Notes under the pieces: model-generated | The model's database searches: none | Told to the model about the DNA's origin: nothing | What the model saw: only the letters and a program-made list of their open reading frames with translations | From: Spirochaetaceae bacterium | Lineage (GTDB): Bacteria > Spirochaetota > Spirochaetia > SZUA-6 > Fen-1364 | Direction of reading: 5' to 3' | Assembly: GCA_003141795.1 (NCBI GenBank) | Contig: PLNO01000101.1 | Location: forward strand, 1-5,123 | Length of the DNA: 5,123 bases | Position numbers and translations under genes: made by a program | Shown: in pieces, positions 1 to 5,123 of the stretch | How positions within the stretch are numbered: the first letter of the stretch is position 1 | Layout: every line of letters begins with the position of its first letter

Positions 1-1
1 C

Positions 2-394
2 GTGACGATCGCCACTTCGCGGGTGGACCAGCTGCCCTCGTACGCCGCGGCGGGGAAGAGCTTCGACGTGGAGGGCAAGCGCATCATCGAGGACGGGATC
101 GGCAACATCGCCGCTGAGGCGATGAGGCGCTACTGGGTGCCGCAACAGGACACCGAGACCCTGACGCCAGAGATCGTCGGCGCCATGATGGCCCACTATC
201 GGGGAGATGCCCACTTCGAGGGCAGCGGTGAAATGCTCACGTCCAAGGGGTTGAGCTTCATGGGTGGCCTCGTTGTCTCCTCGTACAGGAGCTTCATCAG
301 GGGTGTGTGGAAGGTGCAGCCCCCTGCCAATGTCGATCTCATGGAGGACAACAACCTCATCATCGACTCCGATGGGGTGTGGAAGAAATCGTAA
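2..394 (+). CDS. C-terminal part of an unidentified protein (5' end outside window)
   Basis: The reading frame is open from the left edge to a TAA at 392-394 and gives 130 residues. The GTG at position 2 is simply the first whole codon; no upstream sequence is available to judge it as a start, and the protein probably begins outside the window. The residue pattern looks like real soluble protein: mixed charged and hydrophobic, a helix-like stretch with EDGIGNIAAEAMRRYW (about residues 30-45), a Gly-rich hydrophobic stretch MGGLVV (87-92), and an acidic end with NNLIIDSDGVW (117-127). No membrane segment, signal peptide or catalytic signature I know is visible. I do not recognise the family, and no function is proposed. 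A GC-rich hairpin starts 22 bp after the stop, consistent with a real gene end. It is divided from the next gene, on the opposite strand, by about 350 bp, so it is not part of the sugar operon. Confidence 0.7.
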   Translation: MTIATSRVDQLPSYAAAGKSFDVEGKRIIEDGIGNIAAEAMRRYWVPQQDTETLTPEIVGAMMAHYRGDAHFEGSGEMLTSKGLSFMGGLVVSSYRSFIRGVWKVQPPANVDLMEDNNLIIDSDGVWKKS

Positions 395-415
395 CGGCGT
401 GGGGCGGCGCGGGAC

Positions 416-446
416 GCTGCCCGCGCGCCCCTTGCCCGCGGGCAGC
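416..446 (+). terminator. GC-rich hairpin, candidate terminator of the leftmost gene
   Basis: GCTGCCCGCG at 416-425 and its exact reverse complement CGCGGGCAGC at 437-446 form a 10-bp perfect stem around an 11-base loop. The stem begins 22 bp after the TAA at 392-394. Only a short T run (451-453) follows, after five further bases, so it resembles a weak intrinsic terminator rather than a textbook one. The position directly behind a plus-strand gene is the main support. Confidence 0.45.
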
Positions 447-491
447 CGCGTTTCCATAATCGCCGCCGATGTCGCAACGATACCACGGCAG

Positions 492-513
492 TCGCCGGAC
501 ACGTGTCCGGCGA
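492..513. repeat. Perfect 22-bp palindrome with CACGTG core
   Basis: TCGCCGGACAC at 492-502 is followed immediately by its exact reverse complement GTGTCCGGCGA at 503-513, with no spacer and no mismatch. On the plus strand it is followed by ATAGTTTTC, so a 9-bp hairpin with an ACGT loop could serve as a second terminator behind the gene ending at 394. A spacer-free two-fold symmetric site is equally compatible with an operator for a dimeric regulator, or with a dispersed palindromic repeat. It lies in the gap between two genes whose 3' ends face each other, which favours a terminator or a repeat over an operator. Confidence 0.6.
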
Positions 514-742
514 ATAGTTTTCGTGCTGCTGCCCCTCCTCTCCGGCGGGTTCGTGCTTCTGAGTGATAGGTTGCTCGATTGCGAGGCCAGCACTGCCTTT
601 TGCGATGAGCGCGATAGTCGCGACGGTAGAACTGACGGCGCCGTGAGGCGAGCCTGCCTGAGGCCCTGCTGGCGCCCCGTCGGGTCGAGGCGGCCTCCGC
701 GAGAGCAGCAGGAGGGACAGAGAGAGAAGCACTTTTCGGGCT
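514..742. other. Gap between converging genes, no supported gene
   Basis: Both flanking genes end toward this stretch (plus-strand stop at 394, minus-strand stop at 743). Several frames are open on both strands because the sequence is GC-rich, but none has a Shine-Dalgarno site or a recognisable product. A short inverted repeat, CCTGCTG at 665-671 and CAGCAGG at 706-712, is present without a T run on either side, so I do not call it a terminator. No strong intrinsic terminator is seen behind the reductase gene. Confidence 0.5.
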
Positions 743-1621
743 TTACGCCAGGCCGCGGTCGCGGCAGTACCTCCGTATGGCCTCTTCCACCGTGGGGAGC
801 TCTCCAAAAAGCTCTTTTTGGGTCTGAGGATTGCGGCTCACGTAGGCCCCGGTTCCAACCCACTCCATCATGGCGGACATGTCGTTGTTGGTCATGGGAG
901 GGAAGATCGGTTTCGATTCGATTGGTTTTCCCAAAACCTGGGAGAATGCCTGGGCCAGACGGGAACCGCTTGCCGGCGTTTCCCACCCGATATCTATCGA
1001 ACGGCCCAGGGCGGTGTCCGTCAAGCTGATTGCCGCCAGGGCGGCGTACCGGGCCAGATCCGGGGTATAGACCATCCCCAAAGAGACTCCATGGAAGAGC
1101 TCGGGATAAATCCCTTCCTTCACCTGCGGAAGCACCATGTCGCGGGCTTGGTCGAGGAAGGCTCCTGCCCGAAGGGCGATGAAGGGCTGCCTTTCCTTTT
1201 TCAAATGCTCTTCTACGAGGTACTTGTGGTAAAAATGCGGGACAGTGACTGCCTTGTCGCATTCAAGAATCGAGATCAGGACGAATCGGGGAAGCCCCGC
1301 TCCCTTGCAAGCATCGACGAGGTTTTTATATCCCTCGGTGTCTGTTACCGCGGAATCCCCTTTGGAATGCCCGGTATAGCCCGCTGCACTGGCAACGAGA
1401 GCGTCGGCTTTGGGGCTCTGGGCGAGGGCCGATTTTAGGGATCCACGATCCATCATGTCTCCGACTACGAAATCGGTCACGCCGAGGGCCCTGAGATTGG
1501 TCCGATCGCTCGTAACGCGAACCAAGGCTTTGACTCGGGCCCCTTGAGCCAGAAGAGCCTTGACGATTTTAAGGCCCAGGTAACCGGTAGCTCCTGCAAC
1601 GGTGACGATTTTCTGTTCCAT
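743..1621 (-). CDS. NmrA-like / atypical SDR family NAD(P)-binding protein
   Basis: This is a complete 292-residue cytoplasmic Rossmann-fold protein of the NmrA-like, atypical short-chain dehydrogenase group. The dinucleotide-binding motif GATGYLG sits at residues 10-16 after strand KIVTVA. Arg35, at the end of the second strand (VKALVR), is where this family often contacts the 2'-phosphate of NADP(H). Later family-like elements are VVGDMMDRGSL (52-62), RFVLIS (112-117), the YHKYLVEEHLK segment with Lys133 (131-141), and ALRAGAFLDQ (149-158). Length is normal for a complete member. The start at ATG 1621 is chosen because GGGAG lies 7 bases before it; the in-frame GTG at 1627 would leave only 1 base. 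The stop is TAA. Members include NAD(P)H-dependent reductases, epimerase-like proteins and catalytically silent redox sensors, so the substrate cannot be given. It stands alone, with no cotranscribed neighbour in the window. Confidence 0.9.
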   Translation of the reverse strand: MEQKIVTVAGATGYLGLKIVKALLAQGARVKALVRVTSDRTNLRALGVTDFVVGDMMDRGSLKSALAQSPKADALVASAAGYTGHSKGDSAVTDTEGYKNLVDACKGAGLPRFVLISILECDKAVTVPHFYHKYLVEEHLKKERQPFIALRAGAFLDQARDMVLPQVKEGIYPELFHGVSLGMVYTPDLARYAALAAISLTDTALGRSIDIGWETPASGSRLAQAFSQVLGKPIESKPIFPPMTNNDMSAMMEWVGTGAYVSRNPQTQKELFGELPTVEEAIRRYCRDRGLA

Positions 1622-1628
1622 GTCCACT

Positions 1629-1633
1629 CTCCC
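1629..1633 (-). promoter_or_regulatory. Shine-Dalgarno site that decides the reductase start
   Basis: On the minus strand GGGAG lies 7 bases before the ATG at 1621. The alternative in-frame GTG at 1627 is only 1 base away, too close for initiation, so the protein starts at MEQKIV. Confidence 0.65.
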
Positions 1634-2191
1634 AAAGAATGAGTTGCTCAGAAGGTATAGGGTACCAAAGATCGTGGACCGAGGGAAACGATACGTACCT
1701 CGCCGGAAATGTATCAGAATCTGCAGTGTCCTTAGTCATCGAAAGAGCCACGAAGGTCAACCCGAGTCATCCCTGTAGCAAACGTTGCACGGAAGGCCAC
1801 CAAAAGAATCGTGGCGTTGAAACAACTTTGCAGCGGGCGGTCGCTCGATGGTTGGAGGCTGTGGCACAGGACTTCCGGAAGGGAGATTTCTCGCGCGTTT
1901 GCATGCCAAAATGGCAGAGCCAGGGAGAGAAATGCCGTGAGGTATGATCCAGGACAGTACAAAATTGTCACCTTTGCGGGATGACGCTGAAACATGTGAG
2001 GCAAGCACGACAACGCCGGAGGCGAGCACGGGGCTGATGGAGAGTGCAACAGCGTGGCCAAAAGTCATGGCCTTGCGGAGTTCTGCCATCATTGCCACAG
2101 TCTATGAAAGAATTGGCGGGGTCGCAAACCCGTGTTTTGGAATTGTCGCTTGAGAAGTCTGGCGCGTCCGGCTACCCTGACGCGGAGCGAC
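1634..2191. other. Gap between diverging genes, no supported gene
   Basis: The reductase gene is transcribed leftward and the glucuronidase remnant rightward from this stretch, so promoters for both should lie here. I could not find a -35/-10 pair with good match and spacing for either. Several short frames are open on both strands, but none has a ribosome binding site or recognisable product. Two overlapping minus-strand frames at 1732-2098 contain hydrophobic stretches and might be remains of a decayed membrane-protein gene; this is not strong enough to annotate. Confidence 0.5.
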
Positions 2192-2197
2192 AGGAGG
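2192..2197 (+). promoter_or_regulatory. Shine-Dalgarno site of the beta-glucuronidase remnant
   Basis: AGGAGG lies 5 bases before the ATG at 2203. This is a full consensus site, and the product begins with the usual glucuronidase N-terminus MLRPQ. The translation start has therefore survived even though the gene is broken just downstream. The same frame is open upstream to an ATG at 2104, but the protein family starts at MLRPQ. Confidence 0.7.
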
Positions 2198-2202
2198 CAT
2201 CC

Positions 2203-2674
2203 ATGCTGCGCCCACAGTTCAACGAGTTTCGCCAGATCCTTTCCCTGGATGGGTTCTGGGATTTTCAGCCGGACCCATCGAATGAAGGGACGGGCAACGG
2301 CTGGATGAGATGAAGGCTGCCGCCTTCTTTCCGAGGAGCTCGACGCCTTGCACGCACAATTCCACAAACCCATCCTTCTGAGCGAGTTCGGAGCCGACGC
2401 CATAGCGGGCACGCACGCGCAGCCGCCCGAAATGTTTTCCGAGGAGTATCAGGCGGAGCTCATTGAGCGTTCCATTGGCATTCTTCGCGGCAAGCCGTGG
2501 GTTGCCGGAGAGCACGTCTGGAACCTCTGCGATTTCAAGACGGGTCAGGCGGTTCATCGGGTCGGTGGTATGAACCTGAAGGGCGTCTTTACCCGAGATC
2601 GACGCCCCAAGCTGGCGGCCCACACGTTGCGCCGTCTGTGGACGGGAGAAGGACGCATCACTCCGGCGCTGTAG
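2203..2674 (+). pseudogene. uidA: GH2 beta-glucuronidase, internally deleted and frameshifted
   Basis: Two separated pieces of one glycoside hydrolase family 2 beta-glucuronidase are present. The 5' piece (2203 to about 2310) reads MLRPQFNEFRQILSLDGFWDF and then QPDPSNEG, the family's N-terminal start, and then runs into a TGA at 2311-2313. The 3' piece resumes in another frame by about 2324 and continues to the TAG at 2672-2674. It contains PILLSEFGADAIAG, where the Glu codon at 2384-2386 matches the catalytic nucleophile (Glu504 in E. coli UidA). It also has SEEYQ, GEHVWNLCDF and RVGGMNLKGVFTRDRRPK. The Asn and Lys at 2573-2575 and 2579-2581 form the N-x-K motif that binds the glucuronate carboxylate and separates glucuronidases from other GH2 enzymes. 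The sugar-binding and immunoglobulin-like domains, the first part of the barrel and the acid/base Glu (Glu413 in E. coli) are all missing, about 440 of roughly 600 residues. At about 2301-2324 a third frame reads LDEMKAAA, which also looks native, so a small frameshift probably accompanies the deletion. No active enzyme can be made. Confidence 0.9.
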
Positions 2675-4052
2675 CGTCAGAAAGCGGGAAGCCGTTCTCC
2701 CTGACCACTTTCGCGTACCACCTGCCCGAGTCCTTCACGGTCCGCTTCTGCGTCGTGTAGTCGACGTGTGTGATCCCAAAGCGCTTGCTGAAGCCGCAGC
2801 CCCACTCGAAGTTATCCATGATGGACCAGAGGAAATAGCCCCGCACGTCGGCCCCGTCCGTGATTGCCTGGCGTACGGCAGCCGTATGGCGCGCGACATA
2901 CCGCGTGCGCACGGGGTCACGGACCGTTCCGTCCGTGCCGGGCTCTTCAGGGAGAGGCGTGCCGTTTTCCGTTACGTACGTGAAGCCGGGCCGGTATTCG
3001 CGCGCGACCCTGAGGAGCAGCCGATAGAGCCCCTCCGGGGCCATCTCCCATTCCTCGAAGTCGGCGCGCGGGGTGAAAGGCCAGTGCACCTGCCGGGCCG
3101 CCAGGACGCTTCGGCCTTGCGTGCCCCTTCCAGCCGGATCGTGCGCCATGATCCGGCGCGTGTAGTAGTTCACGCCGAGGAAATCGATGGGGGCCGCTAT
3201 CGTCTCCATGTCCCCGTTCCTGATTTCCGGCAGGGATTCGGAAAACCACGCCGTCATGTCGCCGGGGTATGTCCCGCGGAACACCGGATCGAGGAACCAC
3301 CTGTTGAAGGCGCCGTCGTGGCGCATGGCGGCGGCAACGTCTTCTTCCTTTTGCGAGGCCGGTTCGATCCATTCGAGGTTATGGACGATTCCCACCCGTG
3401 CGCCGGGGCACGAGGCGCGGATCACCGGCACCGCCTTCCCATGGGAAAGAAGGATCCCGTGCGCGACCGCAAGGGCTGTCTTCAGGTCCCGCAGCCCGGG
3501 GGCATGATCCCCGAAGAGGTGGCCTACGTATGCCACGACCCATGGCTCGTTATGGGTCATCCAGTCTTTTACCCGATCGCCGAGCGCTTTCGTGACGACC
3601 TCCGTGTAGCGGGCGAACGCGTCGACGGTAGCCCTGCTTGCCCACCCGCCGGCGTCCTGAAGGGCCTGGGGGAGATCCCAATGAAACAGGGTGGCAAACG
3701 GACGGATTCCCCGCGCGAGCATTGCGTCCACCAACTTGTCGTAGAACGCGAGGCCTTTCGGGTTCACCGACCCTTTGCCGTCGGGCATGATCCGCGGCCA
3801 CGAAATGGAGAACCGATAATTGCGCAGCCCCAGTTCTTTCATGAGATCGAAGTCCGCGGCAAAGCGATGGTAGTGGTCACAGGCGGTGCGCGCGTCGCTG
3901 CCGTCCGCAATCTTCCCCGTGGTGGAGGCGAACCTGTCCCAGATGGACTCTCCCTTGCCGTCCTGGTCCCATGCGCCTTCGATCTGGTACGCCGAGGTTG
4001 CCGTCCCCCAGACGAATCCCTCGGGGAATTCGAGTTTTTCCGGAATCGACAT
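2658..4052 (-). CDS. GH1 family beta-glucosidase/beta-glycosidase
   Basis: This is a complete 464-residue retaining glycoside hydrolase of family 1, a single (beta/alpha)8 barrel of normal family length. The N-terminal signature FVWGTATSAYQIEGA is at 13-27, with substrate-binding Gln23. Others are FHWDLP with His124 and Trp125, THNEP with acid/base Glu169, GVNYY with Asn295 and Tyr296, YVTENG with nucleophile Glu362, and LWSIMDNFEWGCGF with Trp409, Glu416 and Trp417. All catalytic and glycone-binding residues are present, so it should be active. It has no signal peptide and is expected to be cytoplasmic, hydrolysing beta-glucosides (possibly also galactosides or fucosides) delivered by the adjacent importer. 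Start: ATG at 4052 with AGGAG 7 bases upstream. It lies 16 bp after the MalG-type permease stop and is the last operon gene seen. Its final 17 bp overlap the end of the opposing glucuronidase remnant. Exact substrate, or a phospho-sugar preference, cannot be settled by eye; import by an ABC system argues for unphosphorylated substrate. Confidence 0.96.
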   Translation of the reverse strand: MSIPEKLEFPEGFVWGTATSAYQIEGAWDQDGKGESIWDRFASTTGKIADGSDARTACDHYHRFAADFDLMKELGLRNYRFSISWPRIMPDGKGSVNPKGLAFYDKLVDAMLARGIRPFATLFHWDLPQALQDAGGWASRATVDAFARYTEVVTKALGDRVKDWMTHNEPWVVAYVGHLFGDHAPGLRDLKTALAVAHGILLSHGKAVPVIRASCPGARVGIVHNLEWIEPASQKEEDVAAAMRHDGAFNRWFLDPVFRGTYPGDMTAWFSESLPEIRNGDMETIAAPIDFLGVNYYTRRIMAHDPAGRGTQGRSVLAARQVHWPFTPRADFEEWEMAPEGLYRLLLRVAREYRPGFTYVTENGTPLPEEPGTDGTVRDPVRTRYVARHTAAVRQAITDGADVRGYFLWSIMDNFEWGCGFSKRFGITHVDYTTQKRTVKDSGRWYAKVVRENGFPLSDATAPE

Positions 4053-4059
4053 CGTTTGA

Positions 4060-4064
4060 CTCCT
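4060..4064 (-). promoter_or_regulatory. Shine-Dalgarno site of the GH1 gene
   Basis: On the minus strand AGGAG lies 7 bases before the ATG at 4052, inside the 16-bp spacer behind the permease stop (TAG, 4069-4071). This supports both the chosen start and independent initiation within a shared transcript. Confidence 0.7.
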
Positions 4065-4068
4065 GTTT

Positions 4069-4935
4069 CTAACCCTTGAGAGCGCCCGCTGTGGCCCCGG
4101 CCATGATGCGCCGCGAGAATATGAAGTACAGCACCAGGGGAACCACGGCTACCAGGAACATGCAGGCGAACTGGATTGCATAGTCGGATCTGTACTCCCC
4201 TTGAAATTTGATGATGGCGAAGGGAAGCGTTCGCAAGTTGTCCGTCGCCAGGTACGTATATGCCATGATGAACTCGTTCCAGTTGTTGAGGAACGTCATC
4301 ACGAAAACGGTGATGGTGGCGGGAATCGACATGGGGGCCACGATGCTCCAGAGGATGCGGGGCCAGGAGCACCCGTCGATGAAAGCGGACTCTTCCATTG
4401 AACGGGGGAGCGTGCGCAGCTGGCCAATGTAGATGAGCGTGTTGAAGCTCAGCGTGAACGCCACGTAGGGGATGATGAGCCCGAGGTGCGTATCGATGAG
4501 GTGGAAGTAGTTGAACCAGATGAAGTTGGGCAGCAGGGTGGTATGGATGGGCACGACCATGCCCAGGGTGACCGCGACGAACGCCAGCGGCACCAGCTTC
4601 CCCTTCATCCGTGTGATGGCGTACGCGCTGCAAAAGGATATCACGGTGGACGCGAGGACGGACGCGACAACCACAATGGTGCTGTTGATGAAGTACCTGA
4701 GGATTTTGCCATCCACCCATGCCCGCGCGTAATTTCCCCACTGTGGGTGGGTGGTGAACTTGAGGAGATCCGGTCCGAAAAGGTCCCCGGATTTCAGGAT
4801 GGAATAGTTGAAGACCCAGAGGAGGGGAAACACCTGGAGGATGGCCAAGACGATGAGAAAGAGGTAAAGGATCGTTCTGCCCGCAACGGCGATGGCCGGA
4901 CGGCCCTTTCTCCCAGGCAAGCTGCTGGCCATCAT
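4069..4935 (-). CDS. Carbohydrate ABC transporter permease, MalG type (CUT1 family)
   Basis: This is a complete 288-residue inner-membrane permease of the CUT1 sugar importers, the MalG/UgpE-like half of the channel. After a short basic cytoplasmic N-terminus, hydrophobic segments are seen near residues 20-42, 84-108, 115-135, 148-170, 204-224 and 253-275, the six expected for MalG-type subunits. The EAA loop that docks on the ATPase is clear: EESAFIDGCSW at 181-191 followed by the conserved Pro201. FLNNWNEF at 215-222 and the C-terminal SRRIMAGATAGALKG are typical of the subfamily. The protein starts with two ATGs (4935 and 4932); AGGGAG is 5 or 8 bases away, so either may be used. The gene follows the MalF-type stop by 9 bp and precedes the GH1 gene by 16 bp. 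The substrate is inferred only from the GH1 neighbour to be a beta-glycoside or oligosaccharide. Confidence 0.95.
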   Translation of the reverse strand: MMASSLPGRKGRPAIAVAGRTILYLFLIVLAILQVFPLLWVFNYSILKSGDLFGPDLLKFTTHPQWGNYARAWVDGKILRYFINSTIVVVASVLASTVISFCSAYAITRMKGKLVPLAFVAVTLGMVVPIHTTLLPNFIWFNYFHLIDTHLGLIIPYVAFTLSFNTLIYIGQLRTLPRSMEESAFIDGCSWPRILWSIVAPMSIPATITVFVMTFLNNWNEFIMAYTYLATDNLRTLPFAIIKFQGEYRSDYAIQFACMFLVAVVPLVLYFIFSRRIMAGATAGALKG

Positions 4936-4940
4936 ACGGG

Positions 4941-4946
4941 CTCCCT
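4941..4946 (-). promoter_or_regulatory. Shine-Dalgarno site of the MalG-type gene, overlapping the upstream stop
   Basis: AGGGAG on the minus strand overlaps the TAG (4945-4947) of the MalF-type permease gene. It lies 5 and 8 bases before the two tandem ATGs. The overlap suggests translational coupling of the two channel subunits, which are needed in equal amounts. Confidence 0.6.
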
Positions 4947-5123
4947 ACAACGAATCGTCGTTTCGCCTGAGAAGGCGCTGTACGATCAAAGTGACGCTCA
5001 CCGCCACGATGACAAAGAGGACGGAAAGCGTACTGCCGTAGCCGTATTGGCCGGCACTGAACGCCTTCTGGTAGAGGTAGACGGAGACGAACTGGGTGAG
5101 CATGCCGGGGCCACCCGCCGTGG
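4945..5123 (-). CDS. Carbohydrate ABC transporter permease, MalF type, C-terminal end
   Basis: Reading the minus strand from the right edge, frame-aligned to a TAG at 4945-4947, gives 58 residues beginning TAGGPGMLTQFVSVYLYQKA. This is the classic end of a MalF/UgpA-type permease: a T-x-GGP motif after the EAA loop, TQFVSVYLYQKAF, the GYGSTLSV segment that opens the last membrane helix (LSVLFVIVAVSVTLIV), and a basic QRLLRR tail. The rest of the gene, including its EAA motif, lies beyond the window. It is the first of the visible operon genes and pairs with the MalG-type protein to form the heterodimeric channel. The stretch is short, but the motif order leaves little doubt. The substrate-binding lipoprotein gene usually sits just upstream of such a gene and would be outside the window. 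Confidence 0.9.
   Translation of the reverse strand, partial: TAGGPGMLTQFVSVYLYQKAFSAGQYGYGSTLSVLFVIVAVSVTLIVQRLLRRNDDSL

Noticed and set aside
665..712. Inverted repeat CCTGCTG / CAGCAGG as terminator for the reductase gene
   Set aside because: The arms are only 7 bp, separated by 34 bases, with no T run downstream on the minus strand.
469..1029. Plus-strand frame starting MSQRYHGSRRTRVRR followed by a hydrophobic stretch, like a membrane anchor
   Set aside because: The first 90 or so residues look superficially like a signal anchor, but the frame has no Shine-Dalgarno site, contains the palindrome at 492-513, and two thirds of it is antisense to the reductase gene.
360..1262. 300-residue open frame on the minus strand
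   Set aside because: It runs through the reductase gene in the wrong frame and ends inside the leftmost gene, with no motif or ribosome binding site.
1622..1627. GTG start at 1627 for the reductase
   Set aside because: The GGGAG site would be only 1 base from this codon, whereas it is 7 bases from the ATG at 1621.
1640..1720. Sigma70-type promoter before the reductase (TATACC near 1655-1660 on the minus strand)
   Set aside because: A -10-like hexamer is present, but no reasonable -35 hexamer is found at 16-18 bases spacing.
2104..2202. Upstream in-frame extension of the glucuronidase remnant from ATG 2104
   Set aside because: The family's usual N-terminus MLRPQ begins at 2203, directly after a consensus AGGAGG; the extension has no family similarity I recognise.
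2766..4079. 437-residue open frame on the plus strand
   Set aside because: It lies antisense to the GH1 gene, whose catalytic motifs are unmistakable. Its own translation is rich in Arg, Gly, Pro and His, as expected for a shadow frame in GC-rich DNA, and matches no family.
3839..4741. 300-residue open frame on the minus strand
   Set aside because: It overlaps the MalG-type permease and the start of the GH1 gene in another frame and has a His/Arg/Pro-rich composition; it is a shadow frame.

Overview
This window comes from a GC-rich bacterium. It shows the 5'-to-3' end of a carbohydrate uptake and hydrolysis operon on the minus strand, a broken beta-glucuronidase gene facing it, a stand-alone NAD(P)-binding reductase-like gene, and the tail of an unidentified gene. 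Nothing in the sequence fixes the genus. GC-rich third codon positions in the sugar genes and clear Shine-Dalgarno sites point to a bacterium with a mid-to-high GC genome. No RNA gene, CRISPR array, insertion sequence or attachment site was found.

Layout, left to right. Positions 2-394 (+) are the C-terminal 130 residues of a protein I cannot place. It is followed by a GC-rich hairpin (416-446) that looks like a terminator, then a perfect 22-bp palindrome (492-513), then about 230 bp with no convincing gene. Positions 743-1621 (-) encode a 292-residue NmrA-like atypical short-chain dehydrogenase/reductase; the Shine-Dalgarno spacing selects the ATG at 1621 rather than the GTG at 1627. Positions 1622-2202 hold no gene I can support. 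Positions 2203-2674 (+) are a GH2 beta-glucuronidase pseudogene: an intact ribosome binding site and about 35 N-terminal residues are joined, out of frame, to about 120 C-terminal residues, with roughly 440 middle residues missing.

From 2658 to the right edge everything is on the minus strand and reads as one operon, in transcription order: the C-terminal end of a MalF-type sugar ABC permease (beyond 5123 to 4945), a complete MalG-type permease (4935-4069), and a complete GH1 beta-glycosidase (4052-2658). The spacers are 9 and 16 bp, and each downstream gene has its own Shine-Dalgarno site. The two permeases should form the membrane channel of a CUT1 importer that brings a glycoside or oligosaccharide into the cytoplasm. 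The GH1 enzyme has no signal peptide and would hydrolyse it there. The substrate-binding protein expected for this importer is not in the window; it probably lies upstream of the malF-type gene.

The GH1 gene is intact, and its last 17 bp overlap, tail to tail, the end of the decayed beta-glucuronidase. The locus therefore looks like a glycoside-utilisation region in which a glucuronide-specific enzyme has been lost while the importer plus beta-glycosidase module was kept. I see no sign of a wholly new system here. The most noteworthy items are the internal deletion in the glucuronidase and the perfect palindrome at 492-513.
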